DNA from: Caenispirillum salinarum AK4
GTDB lineage: Bacteria > Pseudomonadota > Alphaproteobacteria > Rhodospirillales > Rhodospirillaceae
Length of the DNA stretch: 64,000 nt
Assembly: GCF_000315795.1 (NCBI RefSeq)
Contig: NZ_ANHY01000012.1
Span: 62,001-126,000, forward strand
Direction: 5' to 3'
Positions 16,557 to 27,290 of the stretch are shown here, piece after piece. A program made the position numbers and the translations under genes. How positions within the stretch are numbered: the stretch's first letter is position 1; each line of letters opens with the position of its first letter. The notes under the pieces were generated by a model. That model was not told where the DNA came from and made no database searches. It worked only from the letters and a program-made list of their open reading frames with translations.

Positions 16557-19538
16557 ATGGCCGAGAAAGCCTGCCACGGCAACACGCCCGACATTCCGGC
16601 CCTGCGGCGGCGACTGGCCGATGCCCGCGGGCCGCGCCTCTGGAAGGGGCTGGAGGAGGCGGCCGACGAGCCGGCCTTCCGCACGTGGCTGGACGCCGAA
16701 TTCCCCGCCGCCGCGCAGTTGCTCGACCAGCCGCACGCCCGCCGCACGGTCCTGCGGACCATGGCGGCGTCGTTCCTGCTGGGCGGGCTGAGCGCCTGCG
16801 ACGTCTACCTGCCCGAGGACGTGGTGCCCTGGGTTGAGCAGCCGGAGGCGATGGTTCCGGGCGTGCCGCGCTTCTACGCCAGCATGATCCCCTTCCAGGG
16901 CTATGCCCGGCCGGTGGTGATCGAGACGCACGAGGGGCGGCCCACTCGGCTGGACGGCAACCACAGGCACCCCGCCGCGACGCGGGCGCTTGATCCGTTC
17001 ACCCAGGCGGAGGTGCTGCGGCTCTACGATCCCGACCGCTCCGCCACCGCGCTGCGGAACGGAAACCCCGTCTCCACCGCCGCGGCACGGTCGCAGGCGC
17101 TCAACGTCATCCAGGGGCTGGAGAACGGCGAGGCCGTTCGCCTGCTCACCGGCCGCACGACGTCGCCGACCCTGTTGCGGCAGATCGAGGAATTGAAGCA
17201 GCGCCTGCCGGGCCTGCGCCACCACGTGTGGGAGCCGGTCGACGAGGTCGGGCCGCGTCTGCGGGCTGCCGAAATGGCGTTCGGCCGGCCGCTGGAGACG
17301 CGGGTCCGCCTGGGCGAGGCCGACGTGGTGGTGAGCCTGGAAGACGATCTGCTCGGCGCGGGACTGATGCAACTGGACCATGCGCCGGACTGGGCGGAGC
17401 GGCGTCGGCGCGGGCACGAGACCGGCGACCTCAACCGGCTGTACGTCGCCGAGAGCACGCCGACGCTTACCGGGGCCAAGGCGGCGGACCGCCATGTCGT
17501 GCCGAGCCACCGCGTTCCCCATCTGGCGGCGGCGATCGCGGCGGACCTCGGCGTGGACGCCCCGCCCGCGTCGCTGCCGCCCGAGGACGCCGCCTGGGCC
17601 GGGAAGGTGGCGGCGCTGCTTGAGCGCCACGCCGGTCGCGCCGTGCTGACCGTCGGAGCCCACGCCCCGGCCGAGGTTCAGGCGCTGGTGCTGGCCGCCA
17701 ACGAGAGGATCGGGGCGCTCGGCACGACGCTCCAGACCCTGGAGCCGATCGCGCCACCGGCTGACGGCGGACTGCCGGACCTGGTCGACGCCATGCGGGG
17801 CGGGACGGTCGGCACTCTGGTGATCCTCGACCTCGACCCGGTCTTCGCCGCGCCCGGTGTTCTGGATTTCGCCGGGGCGCTGGCGGCGGTGCCGACCTCC
17901 ATTCACCTCGGGACCTATGCCGACGCGACGGCGCGGCGCTCGTCGCTGCACCTGCCGCTGGCGCATGCGCTGGAGACCTGGTCGGACGGCCGCGCCACCG
18001 ACGGCACCGCCTGCATCCAGCAGCCGGTGACGCGCCCGCTCTATGGCGGGATCGAGGTCCACGCCATGCTGGAGGCGTGGCTCGGCCGGCCGGGGCGGAC
18101 GGCCCGGCACGCGGTGCGGCGCACGTGGCGGGCGCCGCTGGGCCTCGACGACGGCGAGGCGCGGTGGGAGCGGGCGCTGCACGACGGCTACGTGGAGGGC
18201 ACGGCCGCCGAAAACGTGCCTCCCCCGTCCGTCGACGCGCCGCCCGCGACGCTGCCGGAACCGGCGGAGGAGCGCGCGCTGGAGGTCGTCTTCGGCCCCG
18301 ACCCGGCGGTGTGGGACGGCCGATACGCCAATGTCGGATGGCTGCAGGAGCTGCCCAAGCCCATCACCAAGCTGACGTGGGGCAATGCCGCGCTGGTCAG
18401 TCCGGCGCTGGCGGAGCGTCTTGGCCTGAGCAACGGCCGGTTGGTCGAGATCACGGCCGAGGGGCGCGCCGTCCGCATCCCGGTCTGGATCGTCCCCGGA
18501 CAGGCGGCGGAGACGGTGACGCTGCACGTCGGCCAGGGCCGCCACGTCATCGGCCGGCTGGCGGAGATGGGCGGCACCGACGTCAATCCGCTGCGCCCGG
18601 CCGGCGGCGACGTGCTGCTCGGCGCGACGCTGGAGGTGCTGGACGAAACCCGGGAACTCGCCGACACGCAGATGCACGGCAGCATGGAAGGCCGCGACCT
18701 GATCCGCGCGATGCCGGCGGCGGAGGTTGCCGGCCACGGCGCGGCGCAGGCCGAAGCCGGGGGCGGGGAGGCGCATCACGAAACGTTGCACGGGCGCATC
18801 TTCGACTACGAGAAACCCGGCGCGGAGCCCTACGCCTGGGCCATGTCCATCGATCTGGACACCTGCATCGGCTGCAATGCCTGCGTCGTCGGCTGCGTGG
18901 CCGAGAACAACATCCCGGTGGTCGGGCCCGAGCAGGTGCGCATGGGCCGCGAGATGCACTGGATCAGGGTCGACCGCTATTTCGAGGGCGACCTGGACCG
19001 GCCGAAAATCCACTTCCAGCCGGTTCCCTGCATGCACTGCGAGCACGCCCCCTGCGAGATCGGGTGCCCCGTCCGCGCCACGGTCCACGGTCCCGAGGGG
19101 CTGAACCAGATGATCTACAACCGATGCATCGGCACCCGCACGTGCTCCAGTTATTGCCCCTACAAGGTGCGCCGCTTCAATTGGTTCGACTATTCCCAGC
19201 CGGCGGCACCGGGCGAGGAGGCCGTGCGGAACCCGGACGTGACGGTGCGCGCGCGCGGCGTCATGGAAAAGTGCACCTACTGCGTCCAGCGCATTTCCGC
19301 CGCCCGGCGCGAGGCGAAGAAGGAGGACCGCCGCATCGCCGACGGCGAGGTACAGACGGCCTGCCAGACCGCCTGCCCGACGCAGGCGATCGTTTTCGGC
19401 GACCAGAACGACCCAGCGTCGCGCATCGCACGCGCCAAGGACGACCGCCGCAGCTATGCCCTGCTGGCCGAGACCAATACCCGCCCGCGCACCGGGTACC
19501 GCGCGCTGGTGGTCGAGGACACGGACGAGGAGGCCTGA
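16557..19538 (+). CDS. actB: alternative complex III molybdopterin-like/iron-sulfur subunit (ActB)
   Basis: 993 residues in two fused parts. Residues 1 to about 740 resemble molybdopterin oxidoreductases, which in ActB lack the cofactor; a twin-arginine-like motif RRTVLRTMAASF followed by GLSAC starts at residue 62, as usual in ActB. From about residue 760 comes a ferredoxin-type domain with four cysteine clusters (CIGCNACVVGC; CMHCEHAPCEIGC; CIGTRTCSSYC; CTYC...CQTAC), expected to hold three [4Fe-4S] and one [3Fe-4S] cluster. It starts 3 bp after actA, and its TGA shares a base with the next ATG. It lies on the periplasmic side of the complex. Confidence 0.93.
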   Translation: MAEKACHGNTPDIPALRRRLADARGPRLWKGLEEAADEPAFRTWLDAEFPAAAQLLDQPHARRTVLRTMAASFLLGGLSACDVYLPEDVVPWVEQPEAMVPGVPRFYASMIPFQGYARPVVIETHEGRPTRLDGNHRHPAATRALDPFTQAEVLRLYDPDRSATALRNGNPVSTAAARSQALNVIQGLENGEAVRLLTGRTTSPTLLRQIEELKQRLPGLRHHVWEPVDEVGPRLRAAEMAFGRPLETRVRLGEADVVVSLEDDLLGAGLMQLDHAPDWAERRRRGHETGDLNRLYVAESTPTLTGAKAADRHVVPSHRVPHLAAAIAADLGVDAPPASLPPEDAAWAGKVAALLERHAGRAVLTVGAHAPAEVQALVLAANERIGALGTTLQTLEPIAPPADGGLPDLVDAMRGGTVGTLVILDLDPVFAAPGVLDFAGALAAVPTSIHLGTYADATARRSSLHLPLAHALETWSDGRATDGTACIQQPVTRPLYGGIEVHAMLEAWLGRPGRTARHAVRRTWRAPLGLDDGEARWERALHDGYVEGTAAENVPPPSVDAPPATLPEPAEERALEVVFGPDPAVWDGRYANVGWLQELPKPITKLTWGNAALVSPALAERLGLSNGRLVEITAEGRAVRIPVWIVPGQAAETVTLHVGQGRHVIGRLAEMGGTDVNPLRPAGGDVLLGATLEVLDETRELADTQMHGSMEGRDLIRAMPAAEVAGHGAAQAEAGGGEAHHETLHGRIFDYEKPGAEPYAWAMSIDLDTCIGCNACVVGCVAENNIPVVGPEQVRMGREMHWIRVDRYFEGDLDRPKIHFQPVPCMHCEHAPCEIGCPVRATVHGPEGLNQMIYNRCIGTRTCSSYCPYKVRRFNWFDYSQPAAPGEEAVRNPDVTVRARGVMEKCTYCVQRISAARREAKKEDRRIADGEVQTACQTACPTQAIVFGDQNDPASRIARAKDDRRSYALLAETNTRPRTGYRALVVEDTDEEA

Positions 19539-21472
19539 TGCCGGGCAACTCCATCTATCCACGCGGCACCACCTATCGCGGCGTCGGCGACCGGGTCGCG
19601 AGCATCCTGCTCGACCTGCCGACGCGCCGGCGCTGGTGGACGGCGTTCCTGGTCTCGGGCGCGCTGTTCCTTTTTCTGCCGGCGACGCTTGTGCACCTGT
19701 TCATCCAGGGGGTCGGCGTCTGGGGCGTCAACATTCCGGTGAACTGGGGCCTGGCGATCGTCAACGTGGTGTGGTGGATCGGCATCGGGCACGCCGGGAC
19801 GTTCATCTCGGCGATGCTGCTGCTGCTCGGGCAGGATTGGCGGAACTCGCTGAACCGCTTCGCCGAGGCCATGACCATCTTCGCCGTGATCTGCGCGGCC
19901 ATGTACCCGATCATCCACCTGGGGCGGCCGCAGTTCTTCTACTGGATGCTGCCCTATCCGACGCCCTTCGAGGTCTGGCCGCAGTTCCGCAGCCCGCTGT
20001 TCTGGGACGTCATGGCGATCTCGACATACTTCACGGTGTCGCTGCTGTTCTGGTACGTGGGCCTCATTCCCGACCTGGCGAGCGTGCGCGACAAGGCGAA
20101 GGGCCGGTTCTGGCGGGTCGCCCTGGGCCTCGCGGCGCTCGGGTGGCGGGGATCGGCCATGCACTGGGTGCGGTGGCGCCGCGCCTACGTGATGCTGGCC
20201 GCGCTTGCCATGCCGCTTGTGGTGTCGGTGCATTCGGGCGTGTCGCTGCTGTTCGCCGCCGGCCCCGTGCCCGGCTGGCACACGACGATCTACCCGCCGT
20301 ATTTCGTGATGGGCGCGCTGTTCTCCGGGTTCGCCGTGGTCGGAATGATCGCCGTGACGCTGCGCGCCTGGTTCAAGCTTTACGACCTGGTGACGCCGCG
20401 CCACCTGGACCTTCTGGCCAAGTTCATGCTGGCGATCGGCCTGATGACCGCCTACGGCTACCTGTTCGAGGCCCTGACCGCCTGGACCTCCGGCCATCAG
20501 TTCGAGGTCGACACCCTGCGCGACCGCCTGATCGGGCCGTTCGCGCCCATCTACTGGGGCGCGGTGATCCTCAACTTCGCGCCGATCCAGATGCTCTGGC
20601 GGCGGCGGTGGCGCACCCGCCCGGTGGTGCTGTTCCTGGTCTGCCTGTCGGTGACCGTCGGCATGTGGCTGGAGCGCTACATGCTTATCATCTCGGGCCT
20701 TTTCCGCGACTACCTGCCGTCGTCGTGGGGCACCTACTCGGCGCCGTGGACGGAGTGGCTGCTGTTCCTCGGCACGATCGGCTTCTTCCTGTTCGCCTTC
20801 GTGCTGTTCATCCGCTTCCTGCCGATGGTTGCGATCTCGGAGGTCAAGGAGGTGCTGTTCGAGGAGCGTCCGGCCAAGCGCCCGGCGCCCGAACCGGCCC
20901 CGCGCGCCGCCGAGCCGACGAACCGGGAGCCGGCGCGGGACGGCCTCTACGGCGTGCTCGCCTGCTACGACCGCGCCGACGACCTGGTGCTGGCGGCCCG
21001 GCGGGCGGTGGCGGGCGGCTTCACGCGGCTGGACTGCCACACGCCGTTCCCCGTCGATGACCTGACCGAGGTGCTTGGGCTGAAGGAACGGCGGCTGCCC
21101 TGGATGGTCACCGGCGCGGGAGCCTTCGGCCTTGTCTTCGCGCTGGGGCTGCTGTGGTACATCGACGTGATGTATTACCCGACGCCCGTGGGCGGGCTGC
21201 CGCTGGAGGCATGGACCGCCTACGGCCTGCCGGCCTTCGAGTTCACGGTGCTGCTGGCGGCCCTGACGGCGGTCATCGGAATGCTGGCCCTCAACCGCCT
21301 TCCGCGCCTGCATCATCCGTTGTTCGAGGTGGAGGCGTTCGATCGTGCGACGCAGGACGGCTTCTTCCTGGTCCTGCTGGCCGATGATCCGCACTTCGAC
21401 CCGGCGCGGGCCCGCGATTTCCTTGAGGGGCTCGATCCGGCACCGGCCCTGGTGCGGGAGGTGCCGGCATGA
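19538..21472 (+). CDS. actC-actD: fused ActC-ActD of alternative complex III
   Basis: 644 residues. Residues 1 to about 440 are an NrfD-type quinol-interacting membrane protein of about 10 helices (for example WGLAIVNVVWWIGIGHAGTF, VVSVHSGVSLLFAAG, GYLFEALTAWTSGHQF). A Pro/Ala/Arg-rich linker (about 441-467) leads into an ActD domain (DUF3341): GLYGVLACYDRADDLVLAAR, then two helices and a C-terminal tail. In most described operons actC and actD are separate genes; here the frame runs through without a stop. The start ATG overlaps the ActB stop. ActC is the proposed quinol-oxidising subunit. Confidence 0.9.
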   Translation: MPGNSIYPRGTTYRGVGDRVASILLDLPTRRRWWTAFLVSGALFLFLPATLVHLFIQGVGVWGVNIPVNWGLAIVNVVWWIGIGHAGTFISAMLLLLGQDWRNSLNRFAEAMTIFAVICAAMYPIIHLGRPQFFYWMLPYPTPFEVWPQFRSPLFWDVMAISTYFTVSLLFWYVGLIPDLASVRDKAKGRFWRVALGLAALGWRGSAMHWVRWRRAYVMLAALAMPLVVSVHSGVSLLFAAGPVPGWHTTIYPPYFVMGALFSGFAVVGMIAVTLRAWFKLYDLVTPRHLDLLAKFMLAIGLMTAYGYLFEALTAWTSGHQFEVDTLRDRLIGPFAPIYWGAVILNFAPIQMLWRRRWRTRPVVLFLVCLSVTVGMWLERYMLIISGLFRDYLPSSWGTYSAPWTEWLLFLGTIGFFLFAFVLFIRFLPMVAISEVKEVLFEERPAKRPAPEPAPRAAEPTNREPARDGLYGVLACYDRADDLVLAARRAVAGGFTRLDCHTPFPVDDLTEVLGLKERRLPWMVTGAGAFGLVFALGLLWYIDVMYYPTPVGGLPLEAWTAYGLPAFEFTVLLAALTAVIGMLALNRLPRLHHPLFEVEAFDRATQDGFFLVLLADDPHFDPARARDFLEGLDPAPALVREVPA

Positions 21473-22026
21473 CGCGCCTCGGCCTTCTCATCCTCGCAAT
21501 CCTGCTCGTGGCGGCGTGCGAGCAGGAAATGAACGAGCAGCCGAAGTACGAGGTCTACGAGACCGCGGACCTGTTCCCCGACGGCATCGTCAACCAGAAG
21601 CCGCAGCCCGGCACCATCGCCCTTGGCGACCTGGAGCGCCGGGCGGCGCTTGACGAGCGTCCGCCCCTGACGCCGGCCCTTCTGCAACGCGGCCGGGAGC
21701 GGTTCGACATCTACTGCGCGCCCTGCCACGGGGCGGCCGGATATGGCGACGGCATGATTGCGCGGCGCGGCTTTCCCGACCCGCCGAGCTACCATACCGA
21801 CCGCCTGCGCGCCCGGCCGGCCCGCTACTTCGTCCAGGTCATCACGCAGGGCGTGGGAGACATGTACTCCTACGCCACCCGCGTCGAGCCGGCCGACCGC
21901 TGGGCCATCGCCGCATACATCAAGGCGTTGCAGTTGTCGCAGCGGGTGAAGGCCGACCGCTTGCCGCCGGACGTCAAGCCGGCGGCGGCGCCCGCGTCGC
22001 CAACGGACGGGGAGGACGGCCCATGA
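21469..22026 (+). CDS. actE: alternative complex III monohaem cytochrome c (ActE)
   Basis: 185-residue lipoprotein: MTRLGLLILAILLVAAC gives a lipobox with acylated Cys17. A single CAPCHGAAGYGDGM haem site lies near residue 83, and the sixth haem ligand is probably the Met of GVGDMYSYATRV. This order (lipobox, cytochrome c domain) is typical of ActE, which passes electrons from the iron-sulfur/pentaheme part toward the oxidase. Starts at ATGA overlapping the ActC-ActD stop. Confidence 0.92.
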   Translation: MTRLGLLILAILLVAACEQEMNEQPKYEVYETADLFPDGIVNQKPQPGTIALGDLERRAALDERPPLTPALLQRGRERFDIYCAPCHGAAGYGDGMIARRGFPDPPSYHTDRLRARPARYFVQVITQGVGDMYSYATRVEPADRWAIAAYIKALQLSQRVKADRLPPDVKPAAAPASPTDGEDGP

Positions 22027-23105
22027 CGGCGCGGCGCTTCATCACCCTCCTTCTCGGGATCGGCACCATCGGCGTGGTGGTGGTTCTGGTCGCCGCCACC
22101 TTCGCCCCGCGAACGGCGCTCGCGGCGTGGCTGGCGGCGGTGCTGGCGGTGATGGTGGTGCCGCTGGGGGCGCTGCCGCTGCTGCTGACATGGCACCTTC
22201 ACAAGGGGCGCTGGGGCCTCCAGCTTGGCCGCGACATGGAGGCGGCGGTGGCGACGATGCCGCTGGTGCTGTTGTTCCTGCTGCCCGTCGTCCTGGCATC
22301 CGGCGCGCTGCATCCGCTGGTGCACGGGGCCGGCGGGCACGAGACGCATCCCTGGCTGCGCGAGGGGGCGCTGCTGGCGCGCGGGGCCGTGTACCTTGTG
22401 ACGTGGTGGGTGCTGGCGCACGTGGCGGTGCGCATCGGCCGTCCGGTGGATGCGGCGGCGCCTCGGCCGGCGATGGCCTCGGCCGGCTTGATCCTGTGGG
22501 CGGTCACGGCGTCCCTGGCCGGCATCGACTGGGTCATCGCGCTTCAGCCCAAGGCCTACTCGTCCATCTTCGGGCTGATCTTCCTGTCGCACCTCATGGT
22601 CGGAGCGCTGGGCTTTCTGTGCGCCACGTCGCTCGGCCGGGCGTGGAGCCTCGGGCAGGCGCCGGAGGTGCGCGGCATCGGCAACATGCTGCTCGGGGCC
22701 GTCATGCTGTGGCTGTACCATGAGTACATGCAGTGGCTGATCGTCTGGTCGGGCGACCTGCCGGGGCACATCGACATCTACCTGGACCGCGCCGGGCCGG
22801 TGTGGCACGCGCTGGTGACGGTGATGGCCGTGCTGGGCGGGGCGGTGCCCTTCGTGCTGCTGCTGTGGAGCCGCGTGCGCCGGAACGCGGCGTGGCTGGC
22901 CATGATCGGCGGCTGGTTCGTCGCGGTCCGGATCATGGAGGCGTTCTGGTGGGTGGTGCCCCTGCATCCGGCCGGCGGCCTGACGGCGGCGCTGGCGGTG
23001 GCGGCCCTGGCGGGCGCCGGCGGGCTGTGGGGCGGGGTCTGGCTCATCCTGCGGGCGCGTCACCCGGCGCCCCGCCGCGAGGCGATGGAGGCGCATCATG
23101 GCTGA
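22023..23105 (+). CDS. actF: alternative complex III membrane subunit (ActF)
   Basis: 360-residue integral membrane protein with about 10 helices, a distant relative of the C-terminal part of ActC. Typical ActF stretches: LLTWHLHKGRWG, SAGLILWAVTASLAGIDWVI and GNMLLGAVMLWLYHEYMQWLIVWSGDLP. It is believed to be part of the membrane arm. It overlaps actE by ATGA, and its last codons overlap the next small gene by 8 bp. Confidence 0.9.
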   Translation: MTARRFITLLLGIGTIGVVVVLVAATFAPRTALAAWLAAVLAVMVVPLGALPLLLTWHLHKGRWGLQLGRDMEAAVATMPLVLLFLLPVVLASGALHPLVHGAGGHETHPWLREGALLARGAVYLVTWWVLAHVAVRIGRPVDAAAPRPAMASAGLILWAVTASLAGIDWVIALQPKAYSSIFGLIFLSHLMVGALGFLCATSLGRAWSLGQAPEVRGIGNMLLGAVMLWLYHEYMQWLIVWSGDLPGHIDIYLDRAGPVWHALVTVMAVLGGAVPFVLLLWSRVRRNAAWLAMIGGWFVAVRIMEAFWWVVPLHPAGGLTAALAVAALAGAGGLWGGVWLILRARHPAPRREAMEAHHG

Positions 23106-23454
23106 GCATCGCGATTACGAGCGGACCGACGTCAGCATCCGCGTCGCCGTCTGGTCGGCGGTCATCCTGTCGGTGATGATCCTGGTGGTCGGGGGCGCGC
23201 TGGCGCTGCTCAGGCTTCAGTTCGAGGGCGCGGCCGACGTCTTTCCGCAACGCCCGCCGCTGGTCCGCCAGGGGCAGATTCAGCCGCCGCTGCAGGAAAA
23301 TCCGCAGATGGACCTGGAAGAATTGCGCGCGCACGTCCGCAAGATCCTGACCACCGCCGCATGGCTTGACGAAGACCGCACCGCAGCGCGCATCCCGATT
23401 GACGACGCCATGGAGATGCTGGCCGAGCAGGGCTGGCCGGAGGGGGCGCCGTGA
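23098..23454 (+). CDS. small single-helix protein between actF and coxM, unknown role
   Basis: 118 residues: a short charged N-terminus, one membrane helix (VAVWSAVILSVMILVVGGAL), a proline-rich linker and a C-terminal helical stretch WLDEDRTAARIPIDDAMEML. The R-I-P-I-x-x-A-M pattern is one I associate with small proteins beside quinol/cytochrome oxidase genes, but I cannot name it. It is locked between actF (8-bp overlap) and oxidase subunit II (TGATG), so it is probably an accessory subunit or assembly factor of the ActF-caa3 supercomplex. It has no haem or metal motif. Confidence 0.75.
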   Translation: MAEHRDYERTDVSIRVAVWSAVILSVMILVVGGALALLRLQFEGAADVFPQRPPLVRQGQIQPPLQENPQMDLEELRAHVRKILTTAAWLDEDRTAARIPIDDAMEMLAEQGWPEGAP

Positions 23455-24422
23455 TGCGGTTCGACTGGATCGACACCCTGCCGTTCTGGCCCGACCAGAT
23501 TTCCGATCACGCGGCGACGGTGGACACCATCATGGTGGCCTTCTCGTTCGTCATGGTGCTGTTCGTCGCGCCCATCTTCGTGCTGATGGCCTTCTTCGCC
23601 TTCAAGTACCGCCGCGGCTCCAAGGCCGACCGGATGGGGCGTCCGCGCAGCCTGCCGTGGCTGGAGGCGACGTGGGCGTTGGTGCCGCTCGTCGTCATGA
23701 TGGTCTTTTTCTATCAGGCCGCGCGCGCCTACTTCGACATGCACGACGAGATGGAGAACGCCCTGCGGATCGAGGTGATCGGGAAGCAGTGGATGTGGAA
23801 GACCCAGCATCCCAACGGCAAGCGCCAGATCAACCAGTTGAACGTGCCGGTCGGCGTGCCGGTCGTGCTGAACATGATCAGCCAGGACGTGATTCACTCC
23901 ATGTACCTGCCGGCGCTGCGCATCAAGCAGGACGTCCTGCCGCACCGCTACACCAAGCTTCGGTTCGTTGCCACCGAGACCGGCACCTTCCATCTGACCT
24001 GCGCGGAGTACTGCGGCACCCTGCATTCGCGCATGGGCGGCTCGCTCGTGGTCATGGAGCGGGAGGCCTATGACGCCTGGGTGGAGGAGGCGCCGGACGC
24101 GGTGGCGCCGGTGGAGCGCGGGCGGCGCCTGTTCACGGAAGCCGGCTGCCGGGGCTGCCACGCCGAGGACGCGCCCGTCGAGGCGCCGCTGCTGGACGGC
24201 CTGTATGGATCGGCGGTGCCGCTGGCCGGCGGCGGATCGGTGGAGGCCGACGACAACTACCTGCGGACCGCCATCCTGCGGCCCAACGCGCATGTGGTGG
24301 CCGGCTTCGATCCCATCATGCCGAGCTTCCGTCAGCAGCTGGACGAGGCGCAGATACTCGACCTGATCGCCTACATCCAGGCGTTGCCCACCGGAGGCCG
24401 TGAACAGGGGGAAGGCCGATGA
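23454..24422 (+). CDS. coxM: caa3 cytochrome oxidase subunit II with fused cytochrome c
   Basis: 322 residues. Two N-terminal helices are followed by the CuA cupredoxin domain: ligands in DVIHSMYLP and [12 protein letters not shown] (C-x3-C-x3-H-x2-M), and the tryptophan-rich electron entry patch [14 protein letters not shown]-terminal class I cytochrome c domain (GCRGCH, about residue 239; Met in DPIMPSF) makes this the caa3 type. ATG 23454 is taken rather than GTG 23451 since it gives the TGATG junction used elsewhere in this operon. It receives electrons from ActE or ActA and feeds CuA. Confidence 0.93.
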   Translation: MRFDWIDTLPFWPDQISDHAATVDTIMVAFSFVMVLFVAPIFVLMAFFAFKYRRGSKADRMGRPRSLPWLEATWALVPLVVMMVFFYQAARAYFDMHDEMENALRIEVIGKQWMWKTQHPNGKRQINQLNVPVGVPVVLNMISQDVIHSMYLPALRIKQDVLPHRYTKLRFVATETGTFHLTCAEYCGTLHSRMGGSLVVMEREAYDAWVEEAPDAVAPVERGRRLFTEAGCRGCHAEDAPVEAPLLDGLYGSAVPLAGGGSVEADDNYLRTAILRPNAHVVAGFDPIMPSFRQQLDEAQILDLIAYIQALPTGGREQGEGR

Positions 24423-26036
24423 ACGCCATCTACACGCGGGACGCGCCGGACTACATCCGCGCCGCATACAGCCTGCGATCGTGGCTGTTTTCCACGGACC
24501 ACAAGCGGATCGGGGTGCTCTACCTGATCTCGATCACGGTGTTCTTCTTCCTGGGCGCGCTGGCGGCGGGGCTGATCCGGCTGGAGCTGTTCACCGCCGA
24601 GGCCGACCTGGTGACGCCCGACGTCTACAACCGTGCCTTCTCGCTGCACGGGGTGCTGATGGTGTGGTTCTTCCTGATCCCGTCGATCCCCGCGGTGTTC
24701 GGCAACTTCCTGATCCCCACCATGATCGGCGCCAACGACCTGGCATTTCCCCGGCTGAACCTGGCGAGCTGGTGGGTGTTCATGGGCGGCGGGCTGCTCA
24801 CCTTCATCGCCCTTCTGCTCGGCGGCGTGGATACGGGGTGGACGTTCTACACACCGTATTCATCCATGTTCTCCAACAGCTATGTGGCGCTGACGATCCT
24901 GGGCGTGTTCATCGCCGGCTTTTCCACCATCTTCACCGGGCTGAACATAATCGTTACCGTGCACAAGCTGCGCGCGCCGGGCATGACCTGGATGCGGCTG
25001 CCATTGTTCGTATGGTCTCACTACGCCACCAGCATCGTCATGATCCTGGCGACGCCGGTCCTCGCCATGACGCTGTTGCTGGTAACGGCGGAGCGGGTGC
25101 TGGGCATCGGTGTGTTCGACCCGGCGCTGGGCGGCGATCCGCTTTTGTTCCAGCACCTGTTCTGGTTCTACAGCCATCCCGCCGTCTACATCATGATCCT
25201 GCCGAGCATGGGCGTCATGAGCGAGGTCATCACCGCGTTCGCGCACAAGCGCGTCTTCGGCTATGCCTACGTGGCGTTCTCCTCCATCGCCATCGCGGCG
25301 ATCGGGTTCCTGGTGTGGGGCCACCACATGTTCGTGGCGGGCCAGTCGGTCTACGCCAGCATGATGTTCTCGGCCATGAGCTTCCTGGTGGCGGTGCCGT
25401 CGGCCATCAAGGTCTACAACTGGACGGCGACGCTCTACAAAGGCCAGGTGACCATCGGCGTGCCGCTGCTCTACGCCATGGCGTTCATCGGGCTGTTCGT
25501 GGTCGGCGGGCTGACAGGACTGTTCCTGGCGACCCTGGCGCTGGACGTGCATGTCCACGACACGTACTTCGTTGTCGCCCACTTCCATTACATCATGGTC
25601 GGCGCGAGCGTCATGGCCTACATGGCGGCGCTGCACTTCTGGTGGCCCAAGATCACCGGCCGCATGTATCCCGAGGTTCTGGGCCGCTGGTCGGCGGTGA
25701 TCGCCTTCCTGGGCTTCAACGTCACCTTCTTCCCGCAATTCCTGGCCGGCTACATTGGCCAGCCGCGCCGCTATCAGACCTATTGGCCGGAGTTGGAGAC
25801 GCTGAACCAGATCTCCACCCTGGGGGTGGCGCTGCTGGCGGTCGGCTACATCATGCCGTTCTTCTACTTCGTCCGCTCGCTGTGGCGGGGGCCGCGCGCG
25901 CCTGCCAATCCGTGGGACGCTTTCGGGCTGGAGTGGATGATCCCGTCGCCGCCTCCGACCGAGCCGTTCAAGGACACGCCCCACGTCACCTGGGAGGCCT
26001 ACGACTATCCGCGGCCGGAAGACCAGGGGGCCCGCG

Positions 26037-26047
<11 letters not shown>
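24419..26047 (+). CDS. coxN: caa3 cytochrome oxidase subunit I (A2 type)
   Basis: 542 residues, 12 helices, haem a and a3-CuB site. Haem a ligand in [11 protein letters not shown]; CuB ligands in SHPAVY (with the cross-linked tyrosine) and WGHHMF; haem ligands in [19 protein letters not shown]-channel aspartate in [12 protein letters not shown]-channel lysine in AIKVYNW. Helix VI reads YSHPAVY, so the A1-type glutamate is absent and replaced by the Tyr-Ser pair of A2 oxidases such as those of Rhodothermus and Thermus caa3. Reduces O2 to water with proton pumping. Overlaps coxM by ATGA. Confidence 0.95.
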
Positions 26048-26687
<640 letters not shown>

Positions 26688-26690
26688 GTC

Positions 26691-26993
26691 ATGGCGGACG
26701 GACTGAGCGACCGGCAGGCGCGGCAGGAGCGCCGTCTGATCGTCAAGGTCTACGGCGGCCTCATGGGGCTGCTGGGCCTGACACTGGCCGTTGCGATGGT
26801 GGACCTGGGATGGGGAAACGTCGTCGCCAACCTGTCCATCGCCGTTGCGAAGACGATCCTCATCCTGTGGGTGTTCATGCACCTCCGGGAGGCCACGCCG
26901 ATGCTCCGCCTGTTCGCCGTAGCGGCGGTGATGTGGGTGGGCTTTCTGATCGTCCTTGGCCTTAGCGACTGGATGACGCGCGGTGGGTCCTGA
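26691..26993 (+). CDS. coxP: caa3 oxidase subunit IV
   Basis: 100-residue protein with three helices (LMGLLGLTLAVAMVDLGWGN, VAKTILILWVFMHLREATPM, VAAVMWVGFLIVLGLSD). WVFMHLRE is characteristic of the small subunit IV (COX4-prokaryotic family). It starts 3 bp after coxO and closes the act-cox operon. Haem A synthesis and copper-insertion genes (ctaA/B/G, sco) are not in this window. Confidence 0.88.
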   Translation: MADGLSDRQARQERRLIVKVYGGLMGLLGLTLAVAMVDLGWGNVVANLSIAVAKTILILWVFMHLREATPMLRLFAVAAVMWVGFLIVLGLSDWMTRGGS

Positions 26994-27290
26994 TAGGGCA
27001 ACATCCGTTCTGCTCCCCACGCGCCTTCCAGCCGCACAGGTACTTCAGTGCATTGCCGATCAGGTCACCGTCCTCAGTGAGGGGGCGACCGCCCTGGCGC
27101 CGCGTGCGCGGCTGACGGATGAGCAGCGGTTGCGGCTGGCTGTCGTCGTGCTGGACGTCACGGAACCCGATGGCGCAGCGAAGCGGGGTCGATGACGCCC
27201 TACTGCCGTGCTTGAACTGGTGCTTGAACCGGGTCCAGGATTGCCCGCTGTCAAGACGGAAGCACCGGCCGCAAAGCCGCGGAAAGAGGA
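26994..27290. other. intergenic between coxP and tRNA-Thr, no gene seen
   Basis: 297 bp with several short open frames but no ribosome site, conserved protein or long hairpin I can support. No clear intrinsic terminator follows coxP. This would be the tRNA-proximal end of the suspected island. Confidence 0.5.

Noticed and set aside
15843-19562. 1239-codon open frame on the minus strand opposite actA/actB
   Set aside because: Low-complexity His/Arg/Gly-rich translation, no domains; the plus strand codes for clear ActA and ActB.
26994-27290. Short open frames after coxP
   Set aside because: No ribosome sites, no recognisable protein, and they run over the tRNA flank.
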